From Phanerochaete sordida (taxonomy: Eukaryota; Basidiomycota; Agaricomycetes; Polyporales; Phanerochaetaceae): DNA of 35,070 nt. Location of the stretch: NCBI GenBank assembly GCA_019973155.2, contig BPQB01000153.1:1-35070 (forward strand), written 5' to 3'. Numbering within the stretch: position 1 is the first letter of the stretch; each line of letters begins with the position of its first letter. Under the pieces are notes generated by a model, which worked only from the letters and a program-made list of their open reading frames with translations, made no database searches and was not told where the DNA came from. Below are positions 10,654 to 21,239 of the stretch, piece after piece. The position numbers and the translations under genes are program-made.

Positions 10654-12600
10654 TATTCAAAGCATATAACCAAAGTTCTAAACAAGAGTTTTGGAAACCT
10701 AACTACATAGACAGGTTCTTGCAAAATCTATGAACACAAGGTACAGGCTGACAACATAGGCAGACACTGCTTAACACTGTAATGCTGTTGCCAGACTGAA
10801 GAACAGTCTGCAGCAACACTGAACACAGAAATATTGGACACTGGGCTACAGTTGCTAGACTAGAGCATATCCAGCCAAATACTGGCTGTACAGACACACA
10901 AGCATATGGAGCTGAATTATTGTTGCTGGACTACAGCTAAAATAGACAATCAAGCCGTCTCAAAGTACTTGACACTGGTCTACTTGCTAGACCAGAGTAC
11001 TACAGGCAGCAGCATACTGATGTTACACTGAGAACACAACAAATAAAGGATGGAGCCTACTTACGATGGGAAAACACAGGCCAACAAGGACTTAGACTGC
11101 TAGAGGCTTTTCAGGAGACTTATAAAGTCTTCCAGAGAGATCATGCTGCAGCATTCAAAAACAATCTACGCTATCTATTCTCAGAGATCCTTCTGCTACA
11201 AGTTCTAAGCTTTCATGGTACGCCTGCCAAGTTCTACAGTATTTTACAATATCTCTTAAAGTGTGCAGATTATTTCCGCATTTCCTGTAACAAAATGCTG
11301 TTGTGTGGTGACCTTCAAAGGCCTGTTCACTCTTGCACTGAGTCAGAATGCTAAATCATCAGCTAATATCCGGACTAATGAGCGCTGCAGTAAAGTGCAC
11401 ATGATTTTGTGCATTCAGGAATAGCCAAGTAAAGATAGTGAGCCAAAGCCCTTTTAAGCCTTTGAACACATCTTACAGTTACTAAATCCATGTACTTGCA
11501 TGCAAGGCTTAAAGCGTATGTATAGCTCCATAGCAAGACCATTCCTGCTCTGGACATATGCCAACCTCTGTCTACAGCAGACAAGCGCTTAGTGGGCGCT
11601 TGTCAAGCGCCAAGCTTACAAGCTGTTCTCTGTTTTGCATCACAAGGAGGTGAGAACTATACAACATAAGTACATATTCTGAAAGCCACTAATAACCTCT
11701 ATCCACTGATAGTACAGCCACCATAATGTGGCTACTTTCTAGGAGTGCCCTCAGCATAGGCACGTGACACTTGGCCTAAGTGCTCAAAGAAAGGCAAGCA
11801 ATTGCCAAGGCTCATTGAGTAATCCAACAAGCTCAGTGTAACCAATGCATAGTTGAGGCCTATGTCTATACATATACGCAGTACTAGCTTGAAAGGTAAG
11901 GCACAGCAGGCTGAAAAAATCGAGCAAGTTTCAATACAAACTTTGTAATGAATTGAAGCGGAGCTTGAACTTTGTGTATTGAAGTAACAAACAAAGTTCC
12001 CACGCATAGGGCCAAGGTTCGTGACGGTGCTGAAGAGGTCCCAAAGCTGTCACCCGTAAGGACGATTCTTCATTTCATTCAGAAATCGTAACTCATTTGC
12101 GTGGATTCACAGAATGGGTTTTTGCAGATGCCGTGCACACAGGTCTGCCACTCTCGCTACAGTGCCGTTACATTGGCTTGAAGCAGGGGATGAAGGGGAA
12201 GAAATGTGATATTCATTGATGTTGAAGCATGCGAAGGACCATTTAAGGATTGCAAAGGCATGAACAAGTGCTAATTATTTTGATAGATACCTTCTGTGAG
12301 CTTGTAATGGAAGGGACGGGCGAGCAAAGGCGAGTCGACCTCAAACAGATAAGGCAGACGGCGGATGCACCTGCCATTTTGGGGCACTTTCCTTCCGGAT
12401 TTGGAAGAGCGGGCTGTGTCATGGATATGACGGTCCTGCCCTATTTTTCGCCGATTTATTGCGATTTTCCCTGGTTTAATCCAGCGCTCGAGCAGCCCTC
12501 GACGCATCCGAAGTCATAGCTGCCCAGGGCACGCGCCTGGCTCCAACGCCAGCGTTCCTGATGGCGCATCACACCACAGCCGCCAGCACCCCCAACGCGC
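10654..12600. other. Gene-free stretch with short degenerate motifs
   Basis: No coding frame is convincing. Between about 10780 and 11000 the motif TTGC(T/C)AGAC or close variants recurs four times, often near ACACTGG, which looks like a weak subterminal-repeat cluster of an old DNA transposon. The remainder is AT-rich sequence without visible tandem structure. Confidence 0.4.
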
Positions 12601-12619
12601 GTTACTGTCGGTCCATCAC

Positions 12620-12960
12620 GTGTCAGAACAGCCCCAGGGCTCTGCGCGTAGCCTCGTGATCCCCTGGGCCGAAACCATCATGCCTGATGACTTCCCGGAC
12701 GCAGCCTCGCCGAAAGGCCCGGAATACTCAGCCACGCTGATGCATCTCCGACCTGTTTCACCCTTCGATCCCAAGCGCTCTGAAACGCGCGCGACCTTCA
12801 CATCACATGATTGCCTAGTCCGTGCGCAGCCCTCAGTAGTATATATACCCCTGCTCCTGTAGCCTGTCCGTCATCTCGACCTCTTGGTCAATACGGACAG
12901 GTAAGCCCCAGTTTGTAACTTAGAATACAACGCTAATATTATCTTGGTCAATACGGACAG
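12620..12960 (+). mobile_element. Possible solo LTR
   Basis: The segment begins TGTCAGAACAG, contains a TATA-like AGTATATATACC at about 12838, and ends with ACGGACA, giving TG...CA ends and a promoter-like box as expected of a retrotransposon LTR. TCTTGGTCAATACGGACAG occurs twice, at 12882-12900 and 12942-12960, so either position could be the 3' edge. No matching 5-bp flanking duplication and no reverse transcriptase are seen. This is a weak call. Confidence 0.25.
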
Positions 12961-13301
12961 CTGAACAAGTTGTGCGTTAGCAGCGTGACTCACTCCGCCG
13001 CGCCTTGTCGTCGCGCTCTCCGTTTGTCGTCCCTCGTGCAGCGTTTGTACCCTCAGTCCGCAACAGCGGGCTGCCCAATCTGACCCAGGCGGTGCGCTGA
13101 CGTCACGACGGCAGTCGAGGCCTCAGTGCTTTCACCTGCTCCGCTGAGTAAACACGCTGACAAATGTGCACGCGGGATCTTAGGCTTCGCTGACGCCGCG
13201 TTCAGCGATTCTTGGACGTTCACAAGCTTCGAGCAAGCAGGTGGATACAGACATTGTTGGGTATATACAGAACATGCAAGAATCCGTAGTCTACTTGAGG
13301 C
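12961..13301. other. Gene-free stretch
   Basis: GC-rich, with no open frame that looks coding and no repeat structure that I could recognise. Confidence 0.4.
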
Positions 13302-13790
13302 AAACGACCCGTCCCTTCATGTACTCCCTCGTGAACACGCGATGTCTGTGGCTCTTGGACCGTGACGAGACAATCTTGCCCTTTTCATGATAGCCGCACT
13401 TGGCCATTGTGAGCGCACTGTAACAATTAATCAGTATGCGGCACACAAAGCAGACAACGGTACGTACTGAGTGCGGTACACACTAGGGCGGCGTTTGCGC
13501 AGGATGACCCAGACGAAAGGGTAGTGCGCGCGGCGGACGGTGGTCGTGGCAGACGAAGCGATGGCGGCCCTCGAGGACGCGACAGATGACAACGGGCCGG
13601 CGGCGGAGGCGAGACCCGACGGGGCCGCGGCGGCTTGTGTGGAGGGCGGCAGGGAGGGGACGTCGTCGATCTCGTCGAGGCTCTCGTCGACATCAATGAT
13701 GCTGTTGTCAGTCTCCTCGAACGTGACCGAGGACAGCGTGCTCGACCGCGTGCTGCGAGCTGATATGCGTGAGCTCAGAGCCCATGGCAA
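13302..13790 (-). CDS. Hypothetical two-exon gene or gene fragment
   Basis: On the minus strand an open frame starts at ATG 13790 (MPWALSSRISARS) and runs through an acidic segment (IIDVDESLDEIDD) and an Ala/Ser-rich segment. A good donor GTACGT near 13470 and a TTACAG acceptor near 13421 define an intron of about 50 nt with a CTGAT branch-like site. The joined frame ends with TREYMKGRVVCLK and a TAG near 13302. I do not recognise the protein. The start codon lies exactly at the edge of the dispersed repeat at 13793-14015, so this may be the downstream part of a gene cut by that repeat. Composition supports coding, but no domain does. Confidence 0.3.
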
Positions 13791-13792
13791 AG

Positions 13793-14015
13793 GATTGATG
13801 CATCAGATCCGCACAAATGGTATAATGTGTGATGCATTAAATCGCTGGAGGCGGTCTGAGGGCGCCATTAGGCTTATCCACGCTGGCGCTTCACGGCGGA
13901 GTTTGAAATACAGTAGGGGGGCGCAACAATATGTTAATTGGCTATGTTTCTGGATGCAAAACATACCAAAAACGGTCAGTCCACTCGTTCCCGTTGCTTT
14001 TTCCAGGTGCTTCGG
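13793..14015 (-). repeat. Dispersed short repeat, copy A
   Basis: This is one of a family of ~200-230 bp repeats. Read on the minus strand it begins near a TTTTTGGTATGTTTTG block, continues through TATTTCAAACTC, and ends with a TGCATCAC...CTGATGCATCA...CCTTTGCCA signature. Related copies are at 16315-16545 and 16640-16840, and the terminal signature alone is at 18937-19009 and 34865-34935. It has no coding capacity. Confidence 0.65.
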
Positions 14016-14560
14016 GTCCATCAGCTGGACATTAGTGATGGCCATGCCTAGCTACCAAAACGGGTGTATATAGGCGACATATAATCGTTGCTGACCTTCC
14101 GGTACGGTCTTTGATTATTTCCCCCATTTTCCGGGCATTTCTGTCCGCATTTTCTCTGTAGCAGCCTTGTGGCTTTTAGATGACAGTAGAGGCATCAAGC
14201 GAAGCACTTTCAGTGACATAGCGCCCCTGAGAGTGTTGCGTTATCGATAGTCATGACAGGGGAATAGATTTTCGAGTTAATTCCTGTACAATTCCTCAAT
14301 ATATTCATATATGACCTCTCCTTCGATGCATGTTGTATTTATGGCCTAAATACATACCTGTAAGTGTCTTTGGTGTTGGAATAGCCTGCAGAGTCCACAC
14401 TAGAGGCGTACGTGACACTTCGTCGTCCATAGACCATTAAGCGCCCGTCGTGCGCGAACTCGCTAAGTTCCCGAAGAGTCTCATTGCGCTGAATGCTCTT
14501 GTTTGGCGCGCCAAACAGGCTCGGTATGCGTTGTATTCAGTAGCTACATTATATATCTAT
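14016..14560. other. Gene-free stretch downstream of the KDZ relic
   Basis: Mixed-composition sequence with no gene, tRNA or strong repeat visible. It includes the region 3' of the decayed KDZ copy that ends at 14561. Confidence 0.4.
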
Positions 14561-16313
14561 CTATTCGTCATTGGATTCATTGTCATTACGCAGCCCAAGG
14601 TCCTCGTCGTCGTCGGAAGCGTCGAGGTCGGTGGCGGGGAGTAGGACCAGACTGGGTTCCTCGTTGTCCGGCTCCTTGTCATTGAAGACCTCGCCCTTGT
14701 CTTCCTCGACAGCAGCAAGACCTGTGTTGACCCATAGCTTGCTGAACTTCGCCGCCAATCCGCGCTGCAATGCCGCTTGCTCAGCGGCGTAGGCGGTGGT
14801 ACCTTGGCGTTGAATAGAGTCGTCGATCCGCGCGGCCGCACCTTCGCATACGTCCCAGTGCAACGCAGTCTTCTCCAAGGAAGTGAGAACGCGTCGCTGC
14901 TCTTCTACGACATAGTTGACTTCTTCTTTGTAATGCCTGATGCGACCGCGTGCTCGAAGGAACTCGACACGCAGGGCTTATAAAGAGCGTCAGCATGATT
15001 CGCCGCGGTAGACAAGAGGTGTACGACGTACCGTCCGACATGCCAGCTAAGGACGTGGCCTCCGCACCGAGCTCATTTGTGTCGGCGTTCATCCATATCC
15101 ACGACGGCTTGCGCCGCCCTTCCGACGGTGGTGCCGGCTGTTCGCCTGCGGGCGCATGTGACGCTTTGGCCCGCTTCTTCTTCTTCCGGCCCCTGTTCAA
15201 CCACTCGTCGTTTGTCATGGTCTTCACGTCCTCCCGTGCGAGTTCGCGGTACTCGTTCGCCCTTGCCCGGCCCGACCAGTACAAGTTTCGCGTGTCACGC
15301 GGCCTGATACTTCTCGGCGAGCACAATGATCCTCGCGTCGTTGACGTCGAGCCGCCGCCGCATCTTCGTATTGGCGCCTTGATGTCGTACGTACCGAGTC
15401 TTGAACATCATCATCCGACTCTTGACATGGAGCTGACAGCGCAACTTGTCGAGGCTGTCGTGCATCTGCGCCTCCCGAAGTCGGGTTTCCATGTCGGCCA
15501 GGCCGGGCACGCATAAGTCGAGATCCTCGGGGGACAGCTGATGGAGGAGGAAGAGTGGCTGGTGCTCTGGGAGTTGGGCATTGGGGCTGGAAGGAGAGTC
15601 GGAAGACGCGTGCAGGGCGGCGGCGACAAGGCGCGGAACGCAGGGCATGTAGATAGATTGGATGTCCCGGATAGCTGTGAGGCGGCGCCGAAGGGCCGTG
15701 CGCTTTTTGACGATCTCGGTATTTTGATGCGCGGTGTTGCGAGAGACCGTCATGTAGCGCAGGCAAAACCTGCGTCTGAGAGGAGTTTAGCTAGGGTATG
15801 AGAGCATCTCGAACACTTACTGCTGGTCCTCGAGCTCTAAGAGCTCAATGAGAACAGCTGACACGGTGATGGCTTGCCCCACGGCGACCACACCATCCGG
15901 GGCCGAATCGTCCTCTTCTGCGAGCTGGAGTTTGATATCCGCTTCGCTTAGCCCTAATACATGTCAGCTAAGGCATCAGATAGCGAGCAGAATTTGTACC
16001 TTTGCTGACGCGGAAGTACGGGTCGGGCTGCTTCGGGTCCTTCTCGTAGGCGACGGCCATCGCTATCCACGCGCTCACGTTCTCGGGCTCGAGCTTTTCC
16101 TTGAAGGCGGTGTAGATATCTTCGTGTTTGACGGCATCTTCAATGGCCTCGACATGTTTCTTCGCCAAAGAGCTGCCTAGGACATAGTTAGCCACCGAAT
16201 ACGACCGAAATCGACCAAAAGTCCCTGCTTACCCATTGCGGTATACTTCCGCCAATCAGAGTAGTCAAAATGGGCCTCGATCGTGTCTTCACGGGAGCCT
16301 GGAGAGCCTTTGG
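14561..16313 (-). pseudogene. KDZ transposase pseudogene 1 (3' half only)
   Basis: On the minus strand the homology starts abruptly near 16313 at SPGSREDTIEAHFDYSDW. This is the family segment just after the last catalytic residue; the catalytic core and cysteine cluster upstream are absent. Family-typical exons follow: SSLAKKHVEAIEDAV (from about 16179), GLSEADIKLQLAEE (about 15953-15825), IYMPCVPRLVAA to LAEKYQAA (about 15753-15298), SWIWMNADTNELG, and after an intron LRVEFLRARGRIRHY to the acidic tail ending NDNESNDE. Intron sites at the right places show it came from genomic DNA, not from an mRNA copy. It is dead: an in-frame TGA (15297-15295) replaces the expected arginine after KYQAA, and a frameshift follows within about 35 bp at the GPG segment. 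It is closely similar to relic 2. Confidence 0.85.
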
Positions 16314-16314
16314 C

Positions 16315-16545
16315 AACCATTTAATACATCAGATCCGCATGAATTGTACCTGAGGTGATACATTAAACAGCATGGGGCTGTTAATGGCTGCTTTGGCGCG
16401 TGCCCTCAGCAGCGCTTAACGGCGAAGTTCCAAATCTAGTGCCAACTCGGTAATTGGGGATGTTGGCGGTAGTAAAACATACCAAAAGCGGTCGATTCCC
16501 CCTCGTGTCCTGTCTTTCCGCCTGGCGCTTTGGCCAAACAGACCC
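16315..16545 (-). repeat. Dispersed short repeat, copy B
   Basis: Same family and orientation as copy A: a GGTATGTTTTACTACC block, then TTTAATGTATCAC and CTGATGTATTAAA, ending GTTGCCAAAGG exactly where KDZ pseudogene 1 begins. It is non-coding. Confidence 0.6.
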
Positions 16546-16639
16546 GGAGGGGATGACGCCCATGGATACCGACCTCAAGCGCTGTATTCCGATGACAAAT
16601 CATCGCTGTAGTAGTCCCAATATGGGCCCCTTATGATCC

Positions 16640-16840
16640 GAGCCGAGCCGTTGGCAAAGGTTTGATGCATCATAACTGCATGTTTTGTACCAGGGGTGAT
16701 GCATAAAACCACATGAAGTGGTTATTGGCTGCTCTTGAGATCAAACAGCATAGCTGAGTTTGAAATAAAGCAGGGCTCTATGCTAATATGCTAAATGAAC
16801 GCATTTTGTCCATCAAAACATACCCCGAACTGATCAGGCC
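16640..16840 (-). repeat. Dispersed short repeat, copy C
   Basis: Same family as copies A and B, lying between copy B and the 1.95-kb repeat. It contains GGGGTATGTTTTGATGG, TATTTCAAACTC, TTTTATGCATCAC and TGATGCATCAAACCTTTGCC. It is non-coding. Confidence 0.6.
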
Positions 16841-16850
16841 ATATGTTTTT

Positions 16851-18795
16851 TTCTTCCATCATATGTCAAAAAATCAAAGTTGTAGAGAACATTGAAACTA
16901 ACATATCTGTTGTTGCCCGGACCCCTCCCGATCAAAATTGAGCCGGCTATTCGCAAAATACTCGCCGGGAGCCAACGATGAAAGCATTTGGCGCCCTAGC
17001 GCCACCAAGCTGGGTACCTGCCCAAAACGGAAATAAGCGCCATAAGCGAGAATTTGGCCAGCAGAGGTATTCCAGCTGCTCCCCTGCTCCTTCCAGGGAC
17101 AGAAACATGGGGCAAGGTGGCAGATATCGTAGCAAGAGGGTATTGCAGTACTAATCCTTACCTGAGGGGCTGCCCCAGAGGATATGAATATATCACGGAA
17201 TTAACTGTGATTTTGGCGAATTTCAAATGTGTGCACTGGGGCACCCTTGGGCCTTCAATGACATCTGGGCCCAGTTAAACGTATTGTACAGGTATTATAG
17301 CATGGTTAAAACCCCTAGGGACAGCCCCAGGTCTATTCTAGGATCCGGGAATATCCTGGGATTTATGCTCGAATTTAGGCGAATTAATGCGCCAGGGACA
17401 GGGGCTTCCATACCTTCCCCATCGCGTTCCTGACGCGTCGGACGCGTCGTTTACGTGTCATTGGTATGTAGCACTATGGGAAAGGTGTTGAGACACGTGT
17501 AACACGTAGGGGAATCTATACAGGGGATCAAAACCCTCCAAAATCGCGTTCAGGGGGCATTCCCCAGGCTCCTGCAGCCGCCACAGCGGTCCAATCCTGC
17601 TGGGGCTGCGTCAGAATGTGTATTGGAGCTTTATGACACTATATCCAACGTCACAGAGCTGTACGATAGTGGGAACATAATGTTCCTGGCTCTTGAATGC
17701 GCATTTTGGGGCACTTTGGGCCAAAAACACCATATATGCAGCTACCCAGAAGGATCCACATAGTATTGGACCAATTCCTGCTACATACAATGCCTACTCA
17801 TATGTACCAGCATGTTTGAGATGTCCGGACCTGTCCTCCTATCCTACAGCAGCCAGGCACACACATGCTTTCACTTTGGTGTTCTGAAGTGCCCAGAGGC
17901 AAACCAAAGGCCACTTGTCGCTTTTGCAGGTATGTACCTCCACCATTTCTCCACAGTTTCACCTGAAAATCTGTACTCCCCCGTTTTCATAGGCTGCAAA
18001 TCGATCTGAGATACAGCGCCCGCGCCATTCCCAGCGGTTGCGCTGCGATCTGGGCGATTTCGTCGAAATCAGCCAAAAAGCGCCCGTGGGAAACGACCAG
18101 ATCTTGAGGATCACATGGGAACGGAGGCGGGGGATGCGAAAGCGAGTATACTGAGCAGTTCCTACACCTTATGCGATGAGAATCCAGGTGTTTGCCCCAC
18201 GATATTCACACCTTTTTTTGGCAGATCCTCACAGGTCCCCTATCACTTCCCTGCCACCCCTAGACCCCCAAAGCTCTCGTCTAGCTCCTGTAAGGGTTAC
18301 ATAACTCTTCGGCATAGCTGGAAAGGGTTCAAAACCGGTGGAAAGGGTTGCAGGCCGCTTCCAGGCCCAGAAAAATCGAAATCAAATATAATCAATGATT
18401 TATTATATTCCACAGCGGTTCAATTGGGTCCCTGTCTTCCCCCTATACTATACATACATAGTAAACACTAATATACATAGCGTAGAGGCCCCAGAAAGCG
18501 AGGGGAGCGAGGGGAAGCAGCAGAAATGGCCCCCAGAAGCGAAATTGAGGCTATGACCGCATTGGGCGCTTCCCGGACAGATACCCGGTTGGCCCGGCCA
18601 GGGTCTCCTTTGTGGCGCTGATGCGCTGATGGCGGCACCGGGAGGCCGCACTAAAGCCGCAAAGACTCGGCTCCCCGAAAGCATTTTACGAATAGCTCCT
18701 CCCCTGTCCATTTCTGGCCCTTCTCCTTTTGGAATATGTCATTCCGTTATGTTGCGCAGCTTCCTAGACAGTTTTAAAAATAGGCGCCCAATATG
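16851..18795 (+). repeat. 1.95-kb dispersed repeat, copy 1
   Basis: Matches 32183-34125 in the same direction along its whole length with high identity and few indels. Shared landmarks include ATTCGCAAAATAC, GGGGCACCCTTGGGCC, TCGGACGC and the final AAATAGGCGCCCA. It has no gene: the short open frames are conserved only because the DNA is conserved, and stops fall in all frames. The hairpin termini that bound copy 2 are missing here, so copy 1 is truncated at both ends. Its left edge abuts dispersed repeat copy C. Confidence 0.85.
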
Positions 18796-18936
18796 CGCGG
18801 TGCAGGCCTACCCCAGCCAATAAAACAATAAATCAATGGGCTCTTTTCAGCTTTCACTGGCTTATTCAGCAAATATTCAAACTCCCCCAGGCCTAATGTA
18901 GAGGGTGGGGACATAATTGGCGCTTTTTATAGCTTC

Positions 18937-19009
18937 ATGGTGTTTTATGTATCGCACAAGGTACAAATTATGCAGTTCTGATGGATCAGACCTGCACCAA
19001 GGGGTGCGG
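18937..19009 (+). repeat. Terminal signature of the dispersed short repeat
   Basis: TTTTATGTATCGC followed by GTTCTGATGGATCAGACC and CCAAGGGGTG is the end of the same repeat family as copies A-C, here on the plus strand. It runs directly into the KDZ-derived frame RAARCAKLALAGPGEW. Confidence 0.55.
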
Positions 19010-19752
19010 GCTGCGCGATGCGCGAAACTTGCACTGGCAGGGCCCGGCGAGTGGACCAACGAACTCCGCGAGCTCGTGCGTGAAGACGTCAGGAGAATGA
19101 CAAGCGACGATTGGTTGAACCGCGGCCGGAAGAAAAAGAGGAAGACGACTCACGGAGGCACAGACGACCAGCCGTCGGGTCCGTCAGAAGGGAAGCGCAA
19201 GCCCTCATGGATCTGGATGAGCGCAGACACCAACAAACAGGGCGACGGGGCCGTGTCATTGACCGGCATGTCAGACGGTGCGTCGTTGCAGTTTCTCGGC
19301 CCCGTTCCGCTTGCTAATGTCCCCTATAGCCTTGCGCATCGAGTTTCTCCAGGCACGCGGACGCTCTCGACGTTACAACGAAGAGGTCCGCTATGCCGTA
19401 GAAGAGAAATGCCGCGTCGCTGTCTCCTTAGAGAAGACCGCCCTGCTCTGGGACGTTCGCGAAGGCGCAGCGGCGCGTGGGAGCGACCCCATCCAACGTC
19501 AAGGTGCTGCTGCCTACGCAGCCGAGCAAGCAGCCATTCAGCGCGGCTTGTTGGCAAAGTTCAGAAAGATCTGGGCGAACACCGGCCTTCCGGCCGTTCA
19601 CGAGCTCGTCGACGAAGGGCGCGATGTCCGACGACGAGGAGTTGGACAATGGCGAGAGTGATCTCGTCCTCATCCCTGCCACCGCGGCCGACGCTTCCGA
19701 CAACGACGAAGACCTTGGGCTGGACAACGATAGCGATTCTGACGACGAATGA
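19003..19752 (+). pseudogene. KDZ transposase pseudogene 2, C-terminal piece (inverted)
   Basis: Plus-strand frame starting at RAARCAKLALAGPGEW, then DDWLNRGRKKKRK and SWIWMSADTNK. A 52-nt intron at 19278-19329 follows, then LRIEFLQARGRSRRYNEE and AAYAAEQAAIQRG. A frameshift near 19615 separates this from the true acidic tail (DEELDNGESDLVLIP to SDSDDE, stop at 19750-19752). It begins at exactly the residue where the minus-strand piece at 20212-20984 stops, so the two are halves of one former copy in opposite orientations. Confidence 0.85.
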
Positions 19753-20195
19753 GCATCCTTTTGTACCTGTAGCAGTAATACATTCATTTCCGTGCTGAAT
19801 CGCTTGTGTAATGACGCCTCGGGCTCGATGTGCATACACGCTGGGACTTAGCGTTTTGTGCGAACGAGCGGGCGCCTAATCTTTCGGCGAGCGAAAAGTG
19901 ACCTCTGCGTCGAATAATCACCCAATGACGCGGTTCTATCGCGTTTGAAAGCATGTACATAACGCTATGGTAACGCAAGAGTGCTACCCTACATTCAGGT
20001 GTGCGAGGTTTTGAATACTTCGCATTTTTGAGCATTTTCCCACGGTGTGAGCGCAGGATCGTATGTCCCACGTCTGAATTGGGAGGTAAAACCGGCCGTA
20101 AAGACGTGATAGAAAAGGATACGGGCTGTTGACACATCTCGAGGTCTATACAGAGCTATATACAAGGTAGAGCACACAAAATCCCGAAAATCCCG
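19753..20195. other. Non-coding stretch between the two halves of KDZ relic 2
   Basis: About 440 bp without a coding frame or strong repeat. On an inversion model it was once 3' flanking sequence of the transposase copy. Confidence 0.4.
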
Positions 20196-20211
20196 AAAAT
20201 AATGGGCTCAG

Positions 20212-20984
20212 CAGCCTGGTACTTCTCCGCGAGCTGAATGATCTTCGTGTCGTTCACGTCGAGTCGCCGGCGGATCTTGGTGTTGGGGCCTTGGTGACAA
20301 ACATGGCGGGCCTTGAACGTCATCATGCGGGTCCTCACATGGAGCTGACACCGCAGTTTGTCTAGGCTATCGTACATCTGGCCCTCGCGCAGCCGGTCTT
20401 CTATATCGATGAGGCCCGGCGCGCACATGTTGAGGTCCTCAACGCTGAGCTGGTGGGGGAGAAAAAGTTGCTGGCGCTCGGGAGCTTGAGGGTCGGGGTG
20501 CGCAGCCGACCTTGCGTCAGTTGAAGTACGGGCGGCGGCGGCGGCGGCAACAGCGGCGGCGACAAGGCGAGGGACGCAAGGCATGTAGATAGCCTGAATG
20601 GTTCAGATGTTCATAAGGCGGCGACAAAGAGCTGTACGCCTCTTGATGACCTGCGTTCTGGTGAGCGGTATCGTGAGGTACGGCCATGAACCGAAGCCTA
20701 AATCTACGTCTGAAGATGAATGAATGACGCCCCAGCGTAGCGAAAAGCTGCGAGACTCACTGTTGCTCCTCGAGCTCTAGAAGCTCGATGAGAAGGGCAG
20801 ACACGGTAATAGTCTGCCCTGCCGCGACCGAACCCTCTATGGCGGAGTCTTCCTCTTCCGCGAGCTGCAGCTTGATCTCCGCCTCCATGATACCCAGCTC
20901 TCGTCAGTTTGTGTATTGAATTCGTCGCGGTAACACGCACCTTTGCCAGCACGGAAGTACGGGTCGGGCTGTTTGGGGTCCTGT
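20212..20984 (-). pseudogene. KDZ transposase pseudogene 2, middle piece
   Basis: Minus-strand exons give DPKQPDPYFRAGK (about 20984-20943), MEAEIKLQLAEEEDSA (about 20890-20762), and then RLVAAAVAAAAA, APGLIDIEDRLREGQ and DVNDTKIIQLAEKYQAA (to about 20212). After KYQAA the homology ends and unrelated EPIIFG follows. A TGA at 20605-20603 interrupts the segment before IQAIYMPC, where an Arg codon is expected, and the preceding frame is shifted, so it cannot be expressed as an enzyme. Upstream the homology stops at about 20984, leaving no catalytic core. Confidence 0.83.
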
Positions 20985-21239
20985 CACAGTTTTCTTATTC
21001 TCTACGGTTTTATTCCTTCAAGCGCCCTACATGGGGTTAGGGCTAGGGAGCAGAATTGGGATAGACGCACACACGCGCATGCAACACGGTCACGTGACGG
21101 TCATGTGCTGGGAACGCTCAGATGGACATTATCTGATTGTTCTGTTATTTTATCTGGATTAGATAGTGGCATCAGACCAGGGTAGTCATCTGTAGAAGCC
21201 TCAATGTCCGAATACAAATATTTCACGCTGAATATCACG
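20985..21239. other. Non-coding sequence 5' of KDZ relic 2
   Basis: Begins sharply after the KDZ-homologous GGGTCCT with TTTTCTTATTCTCTACGG. No gene is seen. Confidence 0.35.

Noticed and set aside
13540..14073. 177-codon plus-strand frame
   Set aside because: It crosses the boundary between the minus-strand frame at 13790 and dispersed repeat copy A and has no recognisable domain; it is a shadow frame.
17054..17433. Short frames such as MASRGIPAAPLLLPGTE, also present at 32396
   Set aside because: Conserved only because the whole 1.95-kb repeat is conserved. Frames are short, unsupported by splice sites and interrupted on all sides.
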